A stretch of DNA of 64,000 nt from Proteiniphilum sp. X52 (GTDB taxonomy: Bacteria > Bacteroidota > Bacteroidia > Bacteroidales > Dysgonomonadaceae): the NCBI RefSeq assembly GCF_003712195.1, contig NZ_RDSD01000007.1, positions 103,768 through 167,767 on the forward strand, read 5' to 3'. Below are positions 18,833-27,501 of the stretch, piece after piece. Made by a program: the position numbers and the translations under genes. Position 1 is the stretch's first letter, and each line of letters begins with the position of its first letter. A model generated the notes under the pieces. The model saw only the letters and a list, made by a program, of their open reading frames with translations, had not been told where the DNA came from and made no database searches.

Positions 18833-19672
18833 TTATTGAAAACAAAATATGGCCGCAACCCACCGGTCTATTTCGGAAAAGTGTCCGTAAGTGAGTCGCT
18901 GTGCTTCAGCAGCAGCACGGATAGCGGGAATATCTTCTTTATAAAAACCACTCATCATCAACACTCCATTTCTATTCAACACCCGCGTATAAGCCGGTAT
19001 ATCCCGCAGGAGAATATTCCGGTTGATATTGGCCAGGATCACATCATACCTTTCCTCGCCGAGCAATTCCGCTCCGCCCTGTAACAGGTGAATGTTGCCG
19101 ATACCATTCAACCGCGCGTTTTCCATGGCATTACGGTATGCCCATTCATCTATGTCGATGGCAGTTACCGGCCCAGCGCCCCTCATGGATGCCAGGATAG
19201 CCAGTACCGCCGTACCACAGCCCATATCGAGAAGAGATTTCCCTTGCAGATCCATCTTCAACAGTTCTCTCATCATCAACTCGGTGGTTTGGTGATGACC
19301 TGTGCCGAATGACATTTTGGGATCTATCAATATAGAGTATCTGAACTCACCCCCGATCTTGTGGAATGAACTGTGAATGCATAACCGATCATCAATCACG
19401 ACGGGTTGAAAGTAATTCTTCTCCCACTCCTCGTTCCAGTTCTTGTCTTCCATTTCACTGTGTGAATAAGTGATCTCCGCTGCCAGCGGAAAGTCGGATA
19501 GAAGTTGATCTACTTTTTCCAGTGACAGTACCGGTAAAGGGATATAAGCCTCCAGCCCCGTTTCAGTCCGGACAAACGACTCGAACCCGATCTCACCCAA
19601 CTGGGCCGAGAGCACATCGGTCAACACCTCCGTATTGGGTTCGCAATTGAATTGTAACTGTATATATCGCAT
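18833..19672 (-). CDS. prmA: Ribosomal protein L11 methyltransferase
   Basis: A 279-residue SAM methyltransferase. MSFGTGHHQTTELMMRELL is the PrmA signature, followed by LLDMGCGTAVLAILAS (SAM loop) and ILANINRNILL (catalytic NPPF-like segment). The N-terminal ~110 residues form the L11-recognition domain. It trimethylates ribosomal protein L11. A TACCTTTG -7 box lies on the minus strand at 19695-19702, 23 bases upstream of the start. Confidence 0.96.
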   Translation of the reverse strand: MRYIQLQFNCEPNTEVLTDVLSAQLGEIGFESFVRTETGLEAYIPLPVLSLEKVDQLLSDFPLAAEITYSHSEMEDKNWNEEWEKNYFQPVVIDDRLCIHSSFHKIGGEFRYSILIDPKMSFGTGHHQTTELMMRELLKMDLQGKSLLDMGCGTAVLAILASMRGAGPVTAIDIDEWAYRNAMENARLNGIGNIHLLQGGAELLGEERYDVILANINRNILLRDIPAYTRVLNRNGVLMMSGFYKEDIPAIRAAAEAQRLTYGHFSEIDRWVAAIFCFQ

Positions 19673-19989
19673 GATGATTATTCAAAAATAAAGGCAAAGG
19701 TAGTCAACTATTTCGACAAGTAATTATGAACAACAGACAAACTTGTTTGAACTTTATGGTGGCACAAAAAAATGTAAAAATCATTTTGCTTTAGAGGACC
19801 ATTTGTTTATTTGTGTTACAAATGAAGTTGATTTTGTCGATAAGAACCGGAACTTACCTTTTTTTGTCCTATTTTTATTCTCTCAAAAAAATTTAGTCGT
19901 TCTTTCGTGATAACATAATCCGGACAAATTCGTCTTCTGTATATCACTTGACGAAGACGTTCAATTATTATTTATTAGACTACACAATA
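19673..19989. other. Divergent promoter region between prmA and the TPR gene
   Basis: These 317 AT-rich bases hold the prmA -7 box (19695-19702). A palindromic patch near 19800-19830 has CATTTGT and ACAAATG arms with a nested ATTTGT/ACAAAT. It may be a control site for either gene. No coding capacity was seen. Confidence 0.5.
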
Positions 19990-21075
19990 ATGAAAAGGAC
20001 CATATTATTTATCATTTTATTGATTGCTTCCTCCCCGCTGTTTCTTTCATACGGGCAGAATGCCAAAGCGGAGGAGTTGATCCGGGAAGGCGTTGAATTA
20101 CATGATGAAGGGAAGTTCAAGGAAGCTATTGAGAAATATAATAAGGCACTCACCATCGATCCCAAATCGATACAAGCAACTTATGAGCTATCATTATCCT
20201 ACCTGGCATTGCAGGATTACTTGAACGCGTCAAAATACAGCACACAGGTAATCAACTCTGGCTACAAACCATTGTCTTCCGGTGCATACGCGGTAAAAAG
20301 CGAGGCATTGGCGGGGTTGGACAAGGTGGATGAAGCCATCGCCCTACTTCAGGAAGGTTTGATAAAAAACGGGGATGAATTCCTGTTGCATTTCAACTTG
20401 GCACTGAATTATTATAAAAGGGGGGATATCGACAAAACGCTGAAACATGTGAAAAAAGCCATCGACCTGGATAAATCCCATAGTGGCGCCTTTTTACTGA
20501 ATGCGTATGCACTTAATGATAGCGGTTTATGGGTACAAAGCATATTGTCATTCCAGATGTTTCTCCTGCTTGAACCGGACAGTAAACGGTCGAAGAGCGC
20601 TTTCGAGGAAATGTTGAACATCATGCGCGTTAAAACGGCTGAAGGGCCTGTGCAGAGGTCATTCATCCAGCAACAGATGACGCGTAATAAACCTGATACC
20701 AGCCCCCCGTCCGCCAAAATTCCTCCATTGAGTATTGAAGAGGGATTGAATCGCAATTTTGTATACCATGCTATTACTACTACGCTCGATTCACTGAAAA
20801 ACTCACCTGAAGAAAAAAATGACTTCATCCTTTTCAAAACAGTCAACAAAGAGATTATGAATGTACTCACCCGGGAGAGCAAAGGCACTAAAGAGGGCGT
20901 TTTCTGGACGTTTTATATTCCCTTCTTCTCTCATATTGCAAGATCTGACTATTACGATACCTTCTGCCGCTATATCAGTGTATCCTACTTTCCCGAATCC
21001 ATGGAATGGTGGCAACAAAATCCGGGCGATGCTATAGATTTTGTGATCTGGTTTGAAAAAGGGGACGAGGATTAA
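19990..21075 (+). CDS. Secreted tetratricopeptide-repeat protein
   Basis: About 361 residues from the ATG at 19990, chosen because it begins a good signal peptide (MKRTILFIILLIASSPLFLSYGQ). Residues ~25-200 are four to five TPR units, for example GVELHDEGKFKEAIEKYNKAL and LHFNLALNYYKRGDIDKTLKH. The C-terminal ~150 residues have no recognised domain. TPR proteins scaffold protein complexes, here in the periplasm. An ECF sigma cassette follows on the same strand after 55 bases, but that cassette has its own promoter-like box. Confidence 0.85.
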   Translation: MKRTILFIILLIASSPLFLSYGQNAKAEELIREGVELHDEGKFKEAIEKYNKALTIDPKSIQATYELSLSYLALQDYLNASKYSTQVINSGYKPLSSGAYAVKSEALAGLDKVDEAIALLQEGLIKNGDEFLLHFNLALNYYKRGDIDKTLKHVKKAIDLDKSHSGAFLLNAYALNDSGLWVQSILSFQMFLLLEPDSKRSKSAFEEMLNIMRVKTAEGPVQRSFIQQQMTRNKPDTSPPSAKIPPLSIEEGLNRNFVYHAITTTLDSLKNSPEEKNDFILFKTVNKEIMNVLTRESKGTKEGVFWTFYIPFFSHIARSDYYDTFCRYISVSYFPESMEWWQQNPGDAIDFVIWFEKGDED

Positions 21076-21098
21076 TGGAAAAGTCAATAAAAATCGTT

Positions 21099-21106
21099 TA
21101 CCTTTG
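21099..21106 (+). promoter_or_regulatory. Candidate -7 box for the sigma-factor operon
   Basis: TACCTTTG fits TAnnTTTG and lies 24 bases upstream of the sigma gene. A good -33 element was not seen, as might be expected if the promoter is controlled by the ECF factor itself. Confidence 0.4.
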
Positions 21107-21130
21107 CGTTGAATTCCACATATCAAGGAA

Positions 21131-21676
21131 ATGAATAACGAGGAACAATTACTGGAAGAATTGCGTGATCCGCGAACAAGTCGAAAAGGATTTGCCAGGC
21201 TTGTTTCCGAATACAGTGAAAGACTCTATTGGCAGATACGAAAGATGGTGATTTCACATGATGATGCCAATGACATTTTACAGGATGTATTCGTCAAAGC
21301 CTGGATGAATCTTGAGAACTTCAGGGGTGAGGCCAAACTGACCACCTGGCTCTACCGTATTGCCATTAATGAAAGTATCACCTTCCTCAATAAGAAACGG
21401 AGTCAAAATCATATCGCTGTAGATGACGACAATTCGTTTCTGCTGAATACATTGGAGAGCGACCCCTATTTTGACGGCGACGAGGCACAAAAACTTCTTC
21501 AGAAAGCCATTCTTACCCTTCCGGAAAAGCAGCGTCTGGTCTTTCATATGAAATACTCCGAAGAGATGAAATATGAAGATATATCCGACATATTGGGTAC
21601 TTCGGTGGGAGCACTCAAAGCTTCTTACCATCATGCGGTAAAAAAAATTGAAAAATTTTTAAGTGAACCGCATTAA
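21131..21676 (+). CDS. ECF-type RNA polymerase sigma factor
   Basis: A 181-residue protein of sigma-70 family group 4. Region 2 is visible as HDDANDILQDVFVKAWMNL, then FRGEAKLTTWLYRIAINE. Region 4 is LPEKQRLVFHMKYSEEMKYE, followed by the helix-turn-helix ISDILGTSVGALKASYHHA. It directs RNA polymerase to a small regulon, usually envelope stress in Bacteroidetes. It is first in a three-gene cassette with a single-pass membrane protein and a periplasmic protein. Confidence 0.95.
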   Translation: MNNEEQLLEELRDPRTSRKGFARLVSEYSERLYWQIRKMVISHDDANDILQDVFVKAWMNLENFRGEAKLTTWLYRIAINESITFLNKKRSQNHIAVDDDNSFLLNTLESDPYFDGDEAQKLLQKAILTLPEKQRLVFHMKYSEEMKYEDISDILGTSVGALKASYHHAVKKIEKFLSEPH

Positions 21677-21729
21677 ACTTTTATCGATTCATTAAGTCTA
21701 TTCAACAGAGCAGCGCAAAAATAAGAGGT

Positions 21730-22137
21730 ATGGAGACAAAAATTAACAAATTAAAAGAAATAGATAAGACTGAAAATCCCTTTAAAGTTCCCGAAAATTA
21801 TTTCGCGCAATTCAATGAAGAAATAATGAATCGACTGCCGGAAAAGGAGATAGCAGCCCCGGAACCGGTTTCATTATGGGACAGAGCTAAGCCGTGGGTC
21901 TATCTGGCTGCCATGTTCCTCGGGCTTTACATCACCATTCATTTTCTGATGAAAACCCCGGGGAATGATAATCTGGCTGAAAACCAGGTCGCGAATCCAC
22001 AAACACTCTCGGGTGCACCCGGTAATTACTGGTCTACCGTACAGATAACCGAAGAGGAATTCTATCAATATCTCGAAGAGCAGTTGATCGAAGACAGCTA
22101 CTTCGATTATATGTATCATCAGTATTATTTGAACTGA
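21730..22137 (+). CDS. Single-pass membrane protein, putative anti-sigma factor
   Basis: A 135-residue protein with a soluble N-terminus (~55 residues, FKVPENYFAQFNEEIMNRLP), one transmembrane helix (WVYLAAMFLGLYITIHFLM) and a short periplasmic tail. The layout directly after an ECF sigma gene is that of an anti-sigma factor, but no zinc (HxxxCxxC) motif is present and the family is not formally recognised. The NPFKVPENYF motif recurs in similar Bacteroidetes cassettes. The role is inferred from context. Confidence 0.75.
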   Translation: METKINKLKEIDKTENPFKVPENYFAQFNEEIMNRLPEKEIAAPEPVSLWDRAKPWVYLAAMFLGLYITIHFLMKTPGNDNLAENQVANPQTLSGAPGNYWSTVQITEEEFYQYLEEQLIEDSYFDYMYHQYYLN

Positions 22138-22174
22138 AAAAAGTATCATACATCATTTAAAAACAAATTTTGTA

Positions 22175-22645
22175 ATGAGAAGAAGTGTTATTTTGCTTTT
22201 GTGTTTGCTTACACTACCTGTTAACTTTCTAATTCTCTCTGCCCAGACTCCCCAGAACAGGAAAATGAATATGGCAGATTATGAAAAAAGGAAGAAGGAG
22301 TATGTGACGAAAGAGGCAGGTCTCACGCAGGAGGAGGCCAGTAAATATTTTCCCTTGAGTAATGAATTGACACAAAAAAAGTTTACACTCCATAGGAGCC
22401 ATCGCGATAAAGTACAGCGAATCAAAGACAATAGTAATATCTCCGACGAAGAGTACAGGAGAATGCTGGAAGACGATGTAGATGTCAAACTCAAAGAGGC
22501 GGAACTTGATAAAGAATATTCTGCCAAATTCGAAAAGGTACTCTCTCCGGAAAAACTGTTCAAAGCCCAGCAGGCCGAGAGAAATTTTATTCAGCGCGAA
22601 GTAACTAATTTCAGGAACGAGGCAAAAAGCAACACAATGCGATGA
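22175..22645 (+). CDS. Periplasmic helical protein, Spy/CpxP-like in layout
   Basis: A 156-residue protein with a signal peptide (MRRSVILLLCLLTLPVNFLILSAQ) followed by a wholly helical, highly charged body. The stretch SDEEYRRMLEDDVDVKLKEA and the terminal AQQAERNFIQREVTNFR resemble periplasmic stress chaperones or sensors of the Spy/CpxP type, although no LTxxQ repeats are clear. It is third in the sigma cassette, 37 bases after the membrane protein, and is followed by a strong terminator. It may sense or relieve envelope stress. Confidence 0.7.
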   Translation: MRRSVILLLCLLTLPVNFLILSAQTPQNRKMNMADYEKRKKEYVTKEAGLTQEEASKYFPLSNELTQKKFTLHRSHRDKVQRIKDNSNISDEEYRRMLEDDVDVKLKEAELDKEYSAKFEKVLSPEKLFKAQQAERNFIQREVTNFRNEAKSNTMR

Positions 22646-22723
22646 AACAGCTTAGGTCCAAAACGCCCTCCCTGCCCCGTGGATGAAACAAACAGCTGCA
22701 TACTCATCTGTTATTTGACACTC

Positions 22724-22750
22724 AACCCCGAATATTCGGGGTTTGTTTTT
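22724..22750 (+). terminator. Rho-independent terminator of the sigma-factor cassette
   Basis: The perfect palindrome AACCCCGAATATTCGGGGTT is followed by TGTTTTT, 79 bases after the last gene of the cassette. Confidence 0.85.
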
Positions 22751-23262
22751 ATCATCATACCTGTGATAAACTCATTATAACGGCTGCTACCATCTATCAA
22801 GACCTTATAACCAACAGGCTTCCAACAATGACAGAAGAAACTTGCGATGTTTTTGCACCCATACCTCAAAATTATGTGGAATAAATACCCAAAAATCAAC
22901 AAAATAAAAACACACATTTGTAAATTAGCTCTATTATAAATAATTTTGCCTGTCCATAAGTCACATTTTTTATTTTATACGGAATCAAGATAATTTGATT
23001 TTTGGATACAAAACAGGAGGGCTATTCTATTATGAATGTTATAGAATTAACAAAAAATATTTTACCGGAACCATATAAGGTGAATTCAACTCACTAACTA
23101 TTGTCGCCGCTATTTGAAAAAAAACCTCCGGGATCCGAGAGGCAAACGGTTGATTGGTATATGAAAGCTAAAATGTCTTATTTTATATATTTTTTGTCCG
23201 TTATTTCTTTTCGTATAATGGATTGTCATTTTAAATTTTCAGGGTCGCCAAGATCCAGAAAC
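22751..23262. other. AT-rich intergenic region, no gene supported
   Basis: About 510 bases between the sigma cassette and a transposase remnant. It contains scattered stop codons in all frames and no RNA-like fold or recognisable promoter. It marks the left edge of the accessory region. Confidence 0.6.
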
Positions 23263-23439
23263 GTGTCTGCTTTTCATTTTTACAATAAAGCATCGAACAC
23301 CGAAAAATCCCGCATCCGCTCTATCGGAATAAAGCGTGCTACAGCCATTATAGGATTGAAGAAGCTGACTTACAACATGTATAGCAAAATCCAGTTGCTT
23401 GCCCTTCAAAGGGATAACTATGCCTTGCCGGCAAGCTGA
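23263..23439 (+). pseudogene. C-terminal remnant of an IS5-family transposase
   Basis: The translated stretch SAFHFYNKASNTEKSRIRSI, then GIKRATAIIGLKKLTYNMY, reads like the C-terminus of IS5-family transposases (pattern: VEHxFGFxxxS...IRTIGxxRAxxxIGxxNLxYNM). The N-terminal catalytic part is missing; what precedes it in frame is unrelated AT-rich sequence. It lies 170 bases left of the fimbrial operon and suggests past insertion and decay. The family call rests on recall of the motif only. Confidence 0.55.
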
Positions 23440-23609
23440 CACGATGATAATACACATATAATCAAACATATACAAAATATGACATAAAAAAATGGGATAA
23501 TAAAACTCTAATATCAATCAAATGTCTGCTCTAAAATAAGGGCTGAAACAACTGTTTGAGAAATATTAATGAGTTTTTAGAAGTACCCAATACTAATTAT
23601 CGCTAAAAT

Positions 23610-24200
23610 ATGATTAAAAAATTATCGAAACACTTTCTTATCGTGCTGCTGCTATTGGGCGCCAATGCGGTGCATGCCCAGCGGGCTGGCATAAAAACCA
23701 ACTTCGCCTATTGGGCAGCCGCAGGTTCGCCCAATCTGGGGCTGGAAGTTGCCACGGGCAAAAAAACGACCCTCGAACTTGGAGGCGGATTCAACTTATG
23801 GAAATTCGATTCCGGAGAAAAGAGCAAGACCGCACGCCACTGGTTGGCTCAACCCGAATTGCGTTACTGGTTTTGCGAATCGTTCAACGGCCACTTCATC
23901 GGCCTGCACGCACACGGAGCACAGTTCAACGTGGGCGGGTGGGACATTCCGGTGGGACGTCTCGACACCTTCAAAGACCATCGTTACGAAGGCTACCTCT
24001 ACGGCGCCGGCATCAGCTACGGCTACCAGTGGGTGCTTAGCCCGCGGTGGAACTTCGAATTGAGTCTGGGAGGCGGTTACGCGCGCATTCATTACGACAG
24101 GTTCCCCTGTGCCACATGCGGCACCAAGCTCGACGAAGGAAAGTACAACTACTGGGGCATTACCAAAGGGGCTATTTCGCTCATATATATGATTAAATAG
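23610..24200 (+). CDS. DUF3575 domain-containing protein of the Mfa fimbrial locus
   Basis: A 196-residue protein with a signal peptide ending HAQ. The body is a small outer-membrane beta-barrel-like domain (IKTNFAYWAAAGSPNLGLEV; GGGYARIHYDRFPCATCGTK), the DUF3575 pattern. This family is usually the first gene of Bacteroidetes Mfa/Fim clusters and is thought to assist outer-membrane assembly. The gap to the next gene is 43 bases. The 170 bases upstream should hold the operon promoter, but no clear TAnnTTTG box was found. Confidence 0.88.
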   Translation: MIKKLSKHFLIVLLLLGANAVHAQRAGIKTNFAYWAAAGSPNLGLEVATGKKTTLELGGGFNLWKFDSGEKSKTARHWLAQPELRYWFCESFNGHFIGLHAHGAQFNVGGWDIPVGRLDTFKDHRYEGYLYGAGISYGYQWVLSPRWNFELSLGGGYARIHYDRFPCATCGTKLDEGKYNYWGITKGAISLIYMIK

Positions 24201-24243
24201 GTCGCCCGACAATAGATTATTAATGATTGTAAGAAACAGAAAC

Positions 24244-25692
24244 ATGAAGAAGTTTTTATATATATGCATTCTTGTGTTGACGGCGGCAACGGCCTCCGCT
24301 CAAACACGCTATATTAATAATGTGAAATTCGGGAACCTTACCCGCGAAAAGGTAAATGACCGGGTACAAATAGCGATGGACGTGCTGCTCAGCGACTTGC
24401 AGCTCAACACCAACGATATGCTCATCCTCACTCCCGTGCTCTATTCCAACAACAGTGCCGACAGCATGGCGTTTGCACCCATGGCTGTACTCGGAAAAGT
24501 ACGCAACCGGATAGTGGAGCGCAACACCAAGCTCAACAATCCCGTTCCCCTTCCCGCCGGCACGCAAGCCGTGGTGGCACGAAAAAACAGGACGGAACAA
24601 ACACTCACCTACAACGGTGCCGTGCCTTACGTGAGTTGGATGCGTAACGCCAATTTGAAGGTGCTCGCCGCAGTGAAAGGCTGTGCCGATTGTGGCGAAG
24701 GACTGGGGGAGCTGCTGCTGACCCAGCGTCTTTTCGACGAACCCTACCAACCGTCGTACAAACTGACCTACATCGTTCCCGAAGTGGAGCCCGTCAAAGC
24801 ACGTGCCGACCGCCATACAGCCACGTTCAATTACGTGGTGGGCAAACACGAGTTGCTGCGCCACTACAAAAACAACGCGTCCGAATTTGAGCGCGTGGAC
24901 AAGGTCATAAATGAAGTAAAAAACAACAAAGACATCCAAATTACCGAGTTTACCGTAGCGGGATACGCTTCGCCCGAAGGAAACTTCAACTCAAACCGGG
25001 CTTTGGCAGACCGACGCGCCAACTCGTTTGCCGACTATCTGAGCAATACGCACGGCATCAGCCGCAGCCAATTCAGGGTAACCGGATACGGCGAAGACTG
25101 GGACGGACTGAAACGGGCCGTGGAAAAATCGCAAATTTCCGACAAAGACGAGATTTTGCGCATTATCGCTTCCGTGGCAAATCCCGATGCACGCGATGCC
25201 CAACTGATGAAGCTTTCGGGTGGAACCACTTATCGCACTTTGCTCAACAACTACTATCCGCCCTTGCGTCGCACCGACTACACCATTGCCTACAACGTCA
25301 GGGCATTTAGCGTGGAAGAGGCGCGCGAAATCATCAAAACAAATCCCAAGCTGTTGAGCTTGAACGAAATGTATCTGGTGGCGCAATCCTATCCGGCCGA
25401 CAGCAAAGAATTTAAAGAAGTATTCGACATTGCCACCCGCATGTATCCCGACGAACCCATTGCCCTCCTCAATTCGGCAGCGGCCGACATTGAAATGAAC
25501 AGCAACCGCGCCGCCATAGAACGGCTGGAGAAAATGCAGGCCGACCCCCGCACCTGGAACAACCTCGGAGTGGCATACGCCAGACTGGGCGAAATGGAAA
25601 AAGCAAAAGACTATTTCCAACGGGCGGCCGCACAAGGCGATGCCGATGCCAAAGCCAACCTGGAAGAACTGGAAAAAGCGATGGAAAATTAA
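24244..25692 (+). CDS. DUF3868/OmpA-family protein of the Mfa fimbrial locus
   Basis: About 482 residues from the ATG at 24244, which gives a clean signal peptide (MKKFLYICILVLTAATASAQ). The N-terminal half is DUF3868-like. The middle holds an OmpA-like peptidoglycan-binding segment (ITEFTVAGYASPEGNFNSN, then ALADRRANSFADYL). The C-terminus carries a TPR-like pair (WNNLGVAYARLGEMEKAKDY). It would tie the fimbrial base to peptidoglycan. It sits between the DUF3575 gene and the major fimbrillin, as in other Mfa loci. Confidence 0.87.
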   Translation: MKKFLYICILVLTAATASAQTRYINNVKFGNLTREKVNDRVQIAMDVLLSDLQLNTNDMLILTPVLYSNNSADSMAFAPMAVLGKVRNRIVERNTKLNNPVPLPAGTQAVVARKNRTEQTLTYNGAVPYVSWMRNANLKVLAAVKGCADCGEGLGELLLTQRLFDEPYQPSYKLTYIVPEVEPVKARADRHTATFNYVVGKHELLRHYKNNASEFERVDKVINEVKNNKDIQITEFTVAGYASPEGNFNSNRALADRRANSFADYLSNTHGISRSQFRVTGYGEDWDGLKRAVEKSQISDKDEILRIIASVANPDARDAQLMKLSGGTTYRTLLNNYYPPLRRTDYTIAYNVRAFSVEEAREIIKTNPKLLSLNEMYLVAQSYPADSKEFKEVFDIATRMYPDEPIALLNSAAADIEMNSNRAAIERLEKMQADPRTWNNLGVAYARLGEMEKAKDYFQRAAAQGDADAKANLEELEKAMEN

Positions 25693-25815
25693 CGGCTTCA
25701 ATCGATAAATTACTCAATGGCAAATAAACAGGATAGGGATTAAGAAACCCGGAACCCTGCACACATATAAACTTAAAAACCAATTTACTAACATTTTTAA
25801 TTAATTAAAAGAAGT

Positions 25816-27393
25816 ATGAACAAAGTAACTAAATTTTTAATGACGGCCACCATCGTTTTTGGCTTTGCGGCCTGTAACAACGACAATGTGCCTCCCCTGC
25901 CTCAAGAGGAAGGGAACACCCACGTAAGCGTGGCTCTCACGATGTCCACTCCGGGCACAAAAGCCGCTACCCGTTCACAAGACTACAACTATGTAGGCCA
26001 ATGGGCAGGTAAAGACAAAATCAACAGCGTTGCTGTATTCATTGTAGAAGGCACAACCGTTACTACCGGACAATTCACCGCTGCCGACTTCAATATTGCG
26101 AATCCCGGCGACGGAACCATCACGTTGACCCCCCTAAAGGCCATTAAAACAACGCCCGGCACAAAAAAAGTGTACGCTCTCATCAACGGCACGCCCCAAG
26201 TGGTTGCTAAATTGGCTACTGCCAATGCAACTAACTTTGAGGCCGCTTATCAAACAGAGGCGTTAAAATTGGCGAATGACTATCCCACAAACCCGAGCGT
26301 TCAATCGTCGGCAAGCAACATTGCCCAAATAGACGGAGATAACGACGTTATCGTAATGACCAACTCGGAAGCAGCCTCCGTGAATGTACAGGAAGGTGTT
26401 ACAGAAGCCCAAGCCTTGGCCGGTCAAAACCGTGCAAAAGTAAATGTCAAAAGAACCGTTGCCCGAGTGATGGTCACCACAACGACCACTTCTTATGAGG
26501 TAAAAGCTTCCAACGGAACCATAACCGGTACCGTATCCGACATTACTTGGGTATTGGCGCAAGGCGAAAACTCACTCTTCCTGCAACAAAAAGCCGGTTT
26601 GGAAACACCCCAATACACTTTCAAACCCACCGCCACCGATTATTACACAACGGGCGATAACGGTTACGACTATTCGGGACTGTTCGAAGCACAAGGCAAC
26701 AAACTAGGCGGAACAGACGTTCCCACATTGGCTGACTACGCCGGGGCTTTGGAAGACGTTACCGACAAACAGTTGAATCAAAAATTGAGCGGCAAATTCA
26801 TTTTGCCCACAACCCACGCTTACGGTGCCGATGCAGCTACAACCGGTTACGTAAAAGGCAACACCGCTTATGTGCTGGTTCGTGCCAAATTCACGCCCAG
26901 AGAAATGGCTGACGGAACAGCCTACACCGACGGGAACGATTTCTACTTAGGTGCCAACGGTTTGTTCTATTCCTCGAAAGCCAACGCACAAAATCCCGAA
27001 ACAGGTGGTATTGAAGGGCAAACCGTAGCCCGCTACGTAGGTGGTAAAGTATTGTATTACGCTTGGGTAAATCCCGACAAAGTACCCGGATGGTTAAATT
27101 CGCCGGTAGTGAGAAACAACATCTACCACATCCATATCTCCGGTTTCAAAACCATCGGTACAAACTGGAACCCGCTTGTTCCTAACGATGACCCGACAAC
27201 TACGGAAGACGACCAGAACAACCCCGACCCGAAACCCACCGACCCGGACAATCCCAATCAACCGGATCCGGACGAACCCGATAATCCGATCGATCCGGAA
27301 GATCCGTTGACCACTCCCGAAACGTGGATGAGCGTGGATATGACCGTTCTTCCTTGGGAAGTTCATACCTACGAAGTGGATCTCGAAATTTAA
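25816..27393 (+). CDS. Mfa1-family major fimbrial subunit
   Basis: A 525-residue lipoprotein precursor with lipobox FGFAAC at about residues 16-21. In Mfa1/FimA proteins the lipidated N-terminal piece is cut off after an arginine before polymerisation; ATRSQDYNY at ~residue 55 is a candidate site. The body is fimbrillin-like (INSVAVFIVEG; KKVYALINGTP). Near residues 455-500 there is an unusual linker made almost only of P, D, N, E and T. The protein ends in LPWEVHTYEVDLEI, a terminal strand also found in the next gene. It builds the shaft of a type V pilus. Confidence 0.9.
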   Translation: MNKVTKFLMTATIVFGFAACNNDNVPPLPQEEGNTHVSVALTMSTPGTKAATRSQDYNYVGQWAGKDKINSVAVFIVEGTTVTTGQFTAADFNIANPGDGTITLTPLKAIKTTPGTKKVYALINGTPQVVAKLATANATNFEAAYQTEALKLANDYPTNPSVQSSASNIAQIDGDNDVIVMTNSEAASVNVQEGVTEAQALAGQNRAKVNVKRTVARVMVTTTTTSYEVKASNGTITGTVSDITWVLAQGENSLFLQQKAGLETPQYTFKPTATDYYTTGDNGYDYSGLFEAQGNKLGGTDVPTLADYAGALEDVTDKQLNQKLSGKFILPTTHAYGADAATTGYVKGNTAYVLVRAKFTPREMADGTAYTDGNDFYLGANGLFYSSKANAQNPETGGIEGQTVARYVGGKVLYYAWVNPDKVPGWLNSPVVRNNIYHIHISGFKTIGTNWNPLVPNDDPTTTEDDQNNPDPKPTDPDNPNQPDPDEPDNPIDPEDPLTTPETWMSVDMTVLPWEVHTYEVDLEI

Positions 27394-27501
27394 AACAACA
27401 ATAAAGCTGACTTTTCAACCCGGAGGGAGAAATCCCTCTCCCTCCGGATTGTTTTACAAAAAACAGTGAACAAGCAAACTGCTAACATAAAACGATAGAC
27501 A

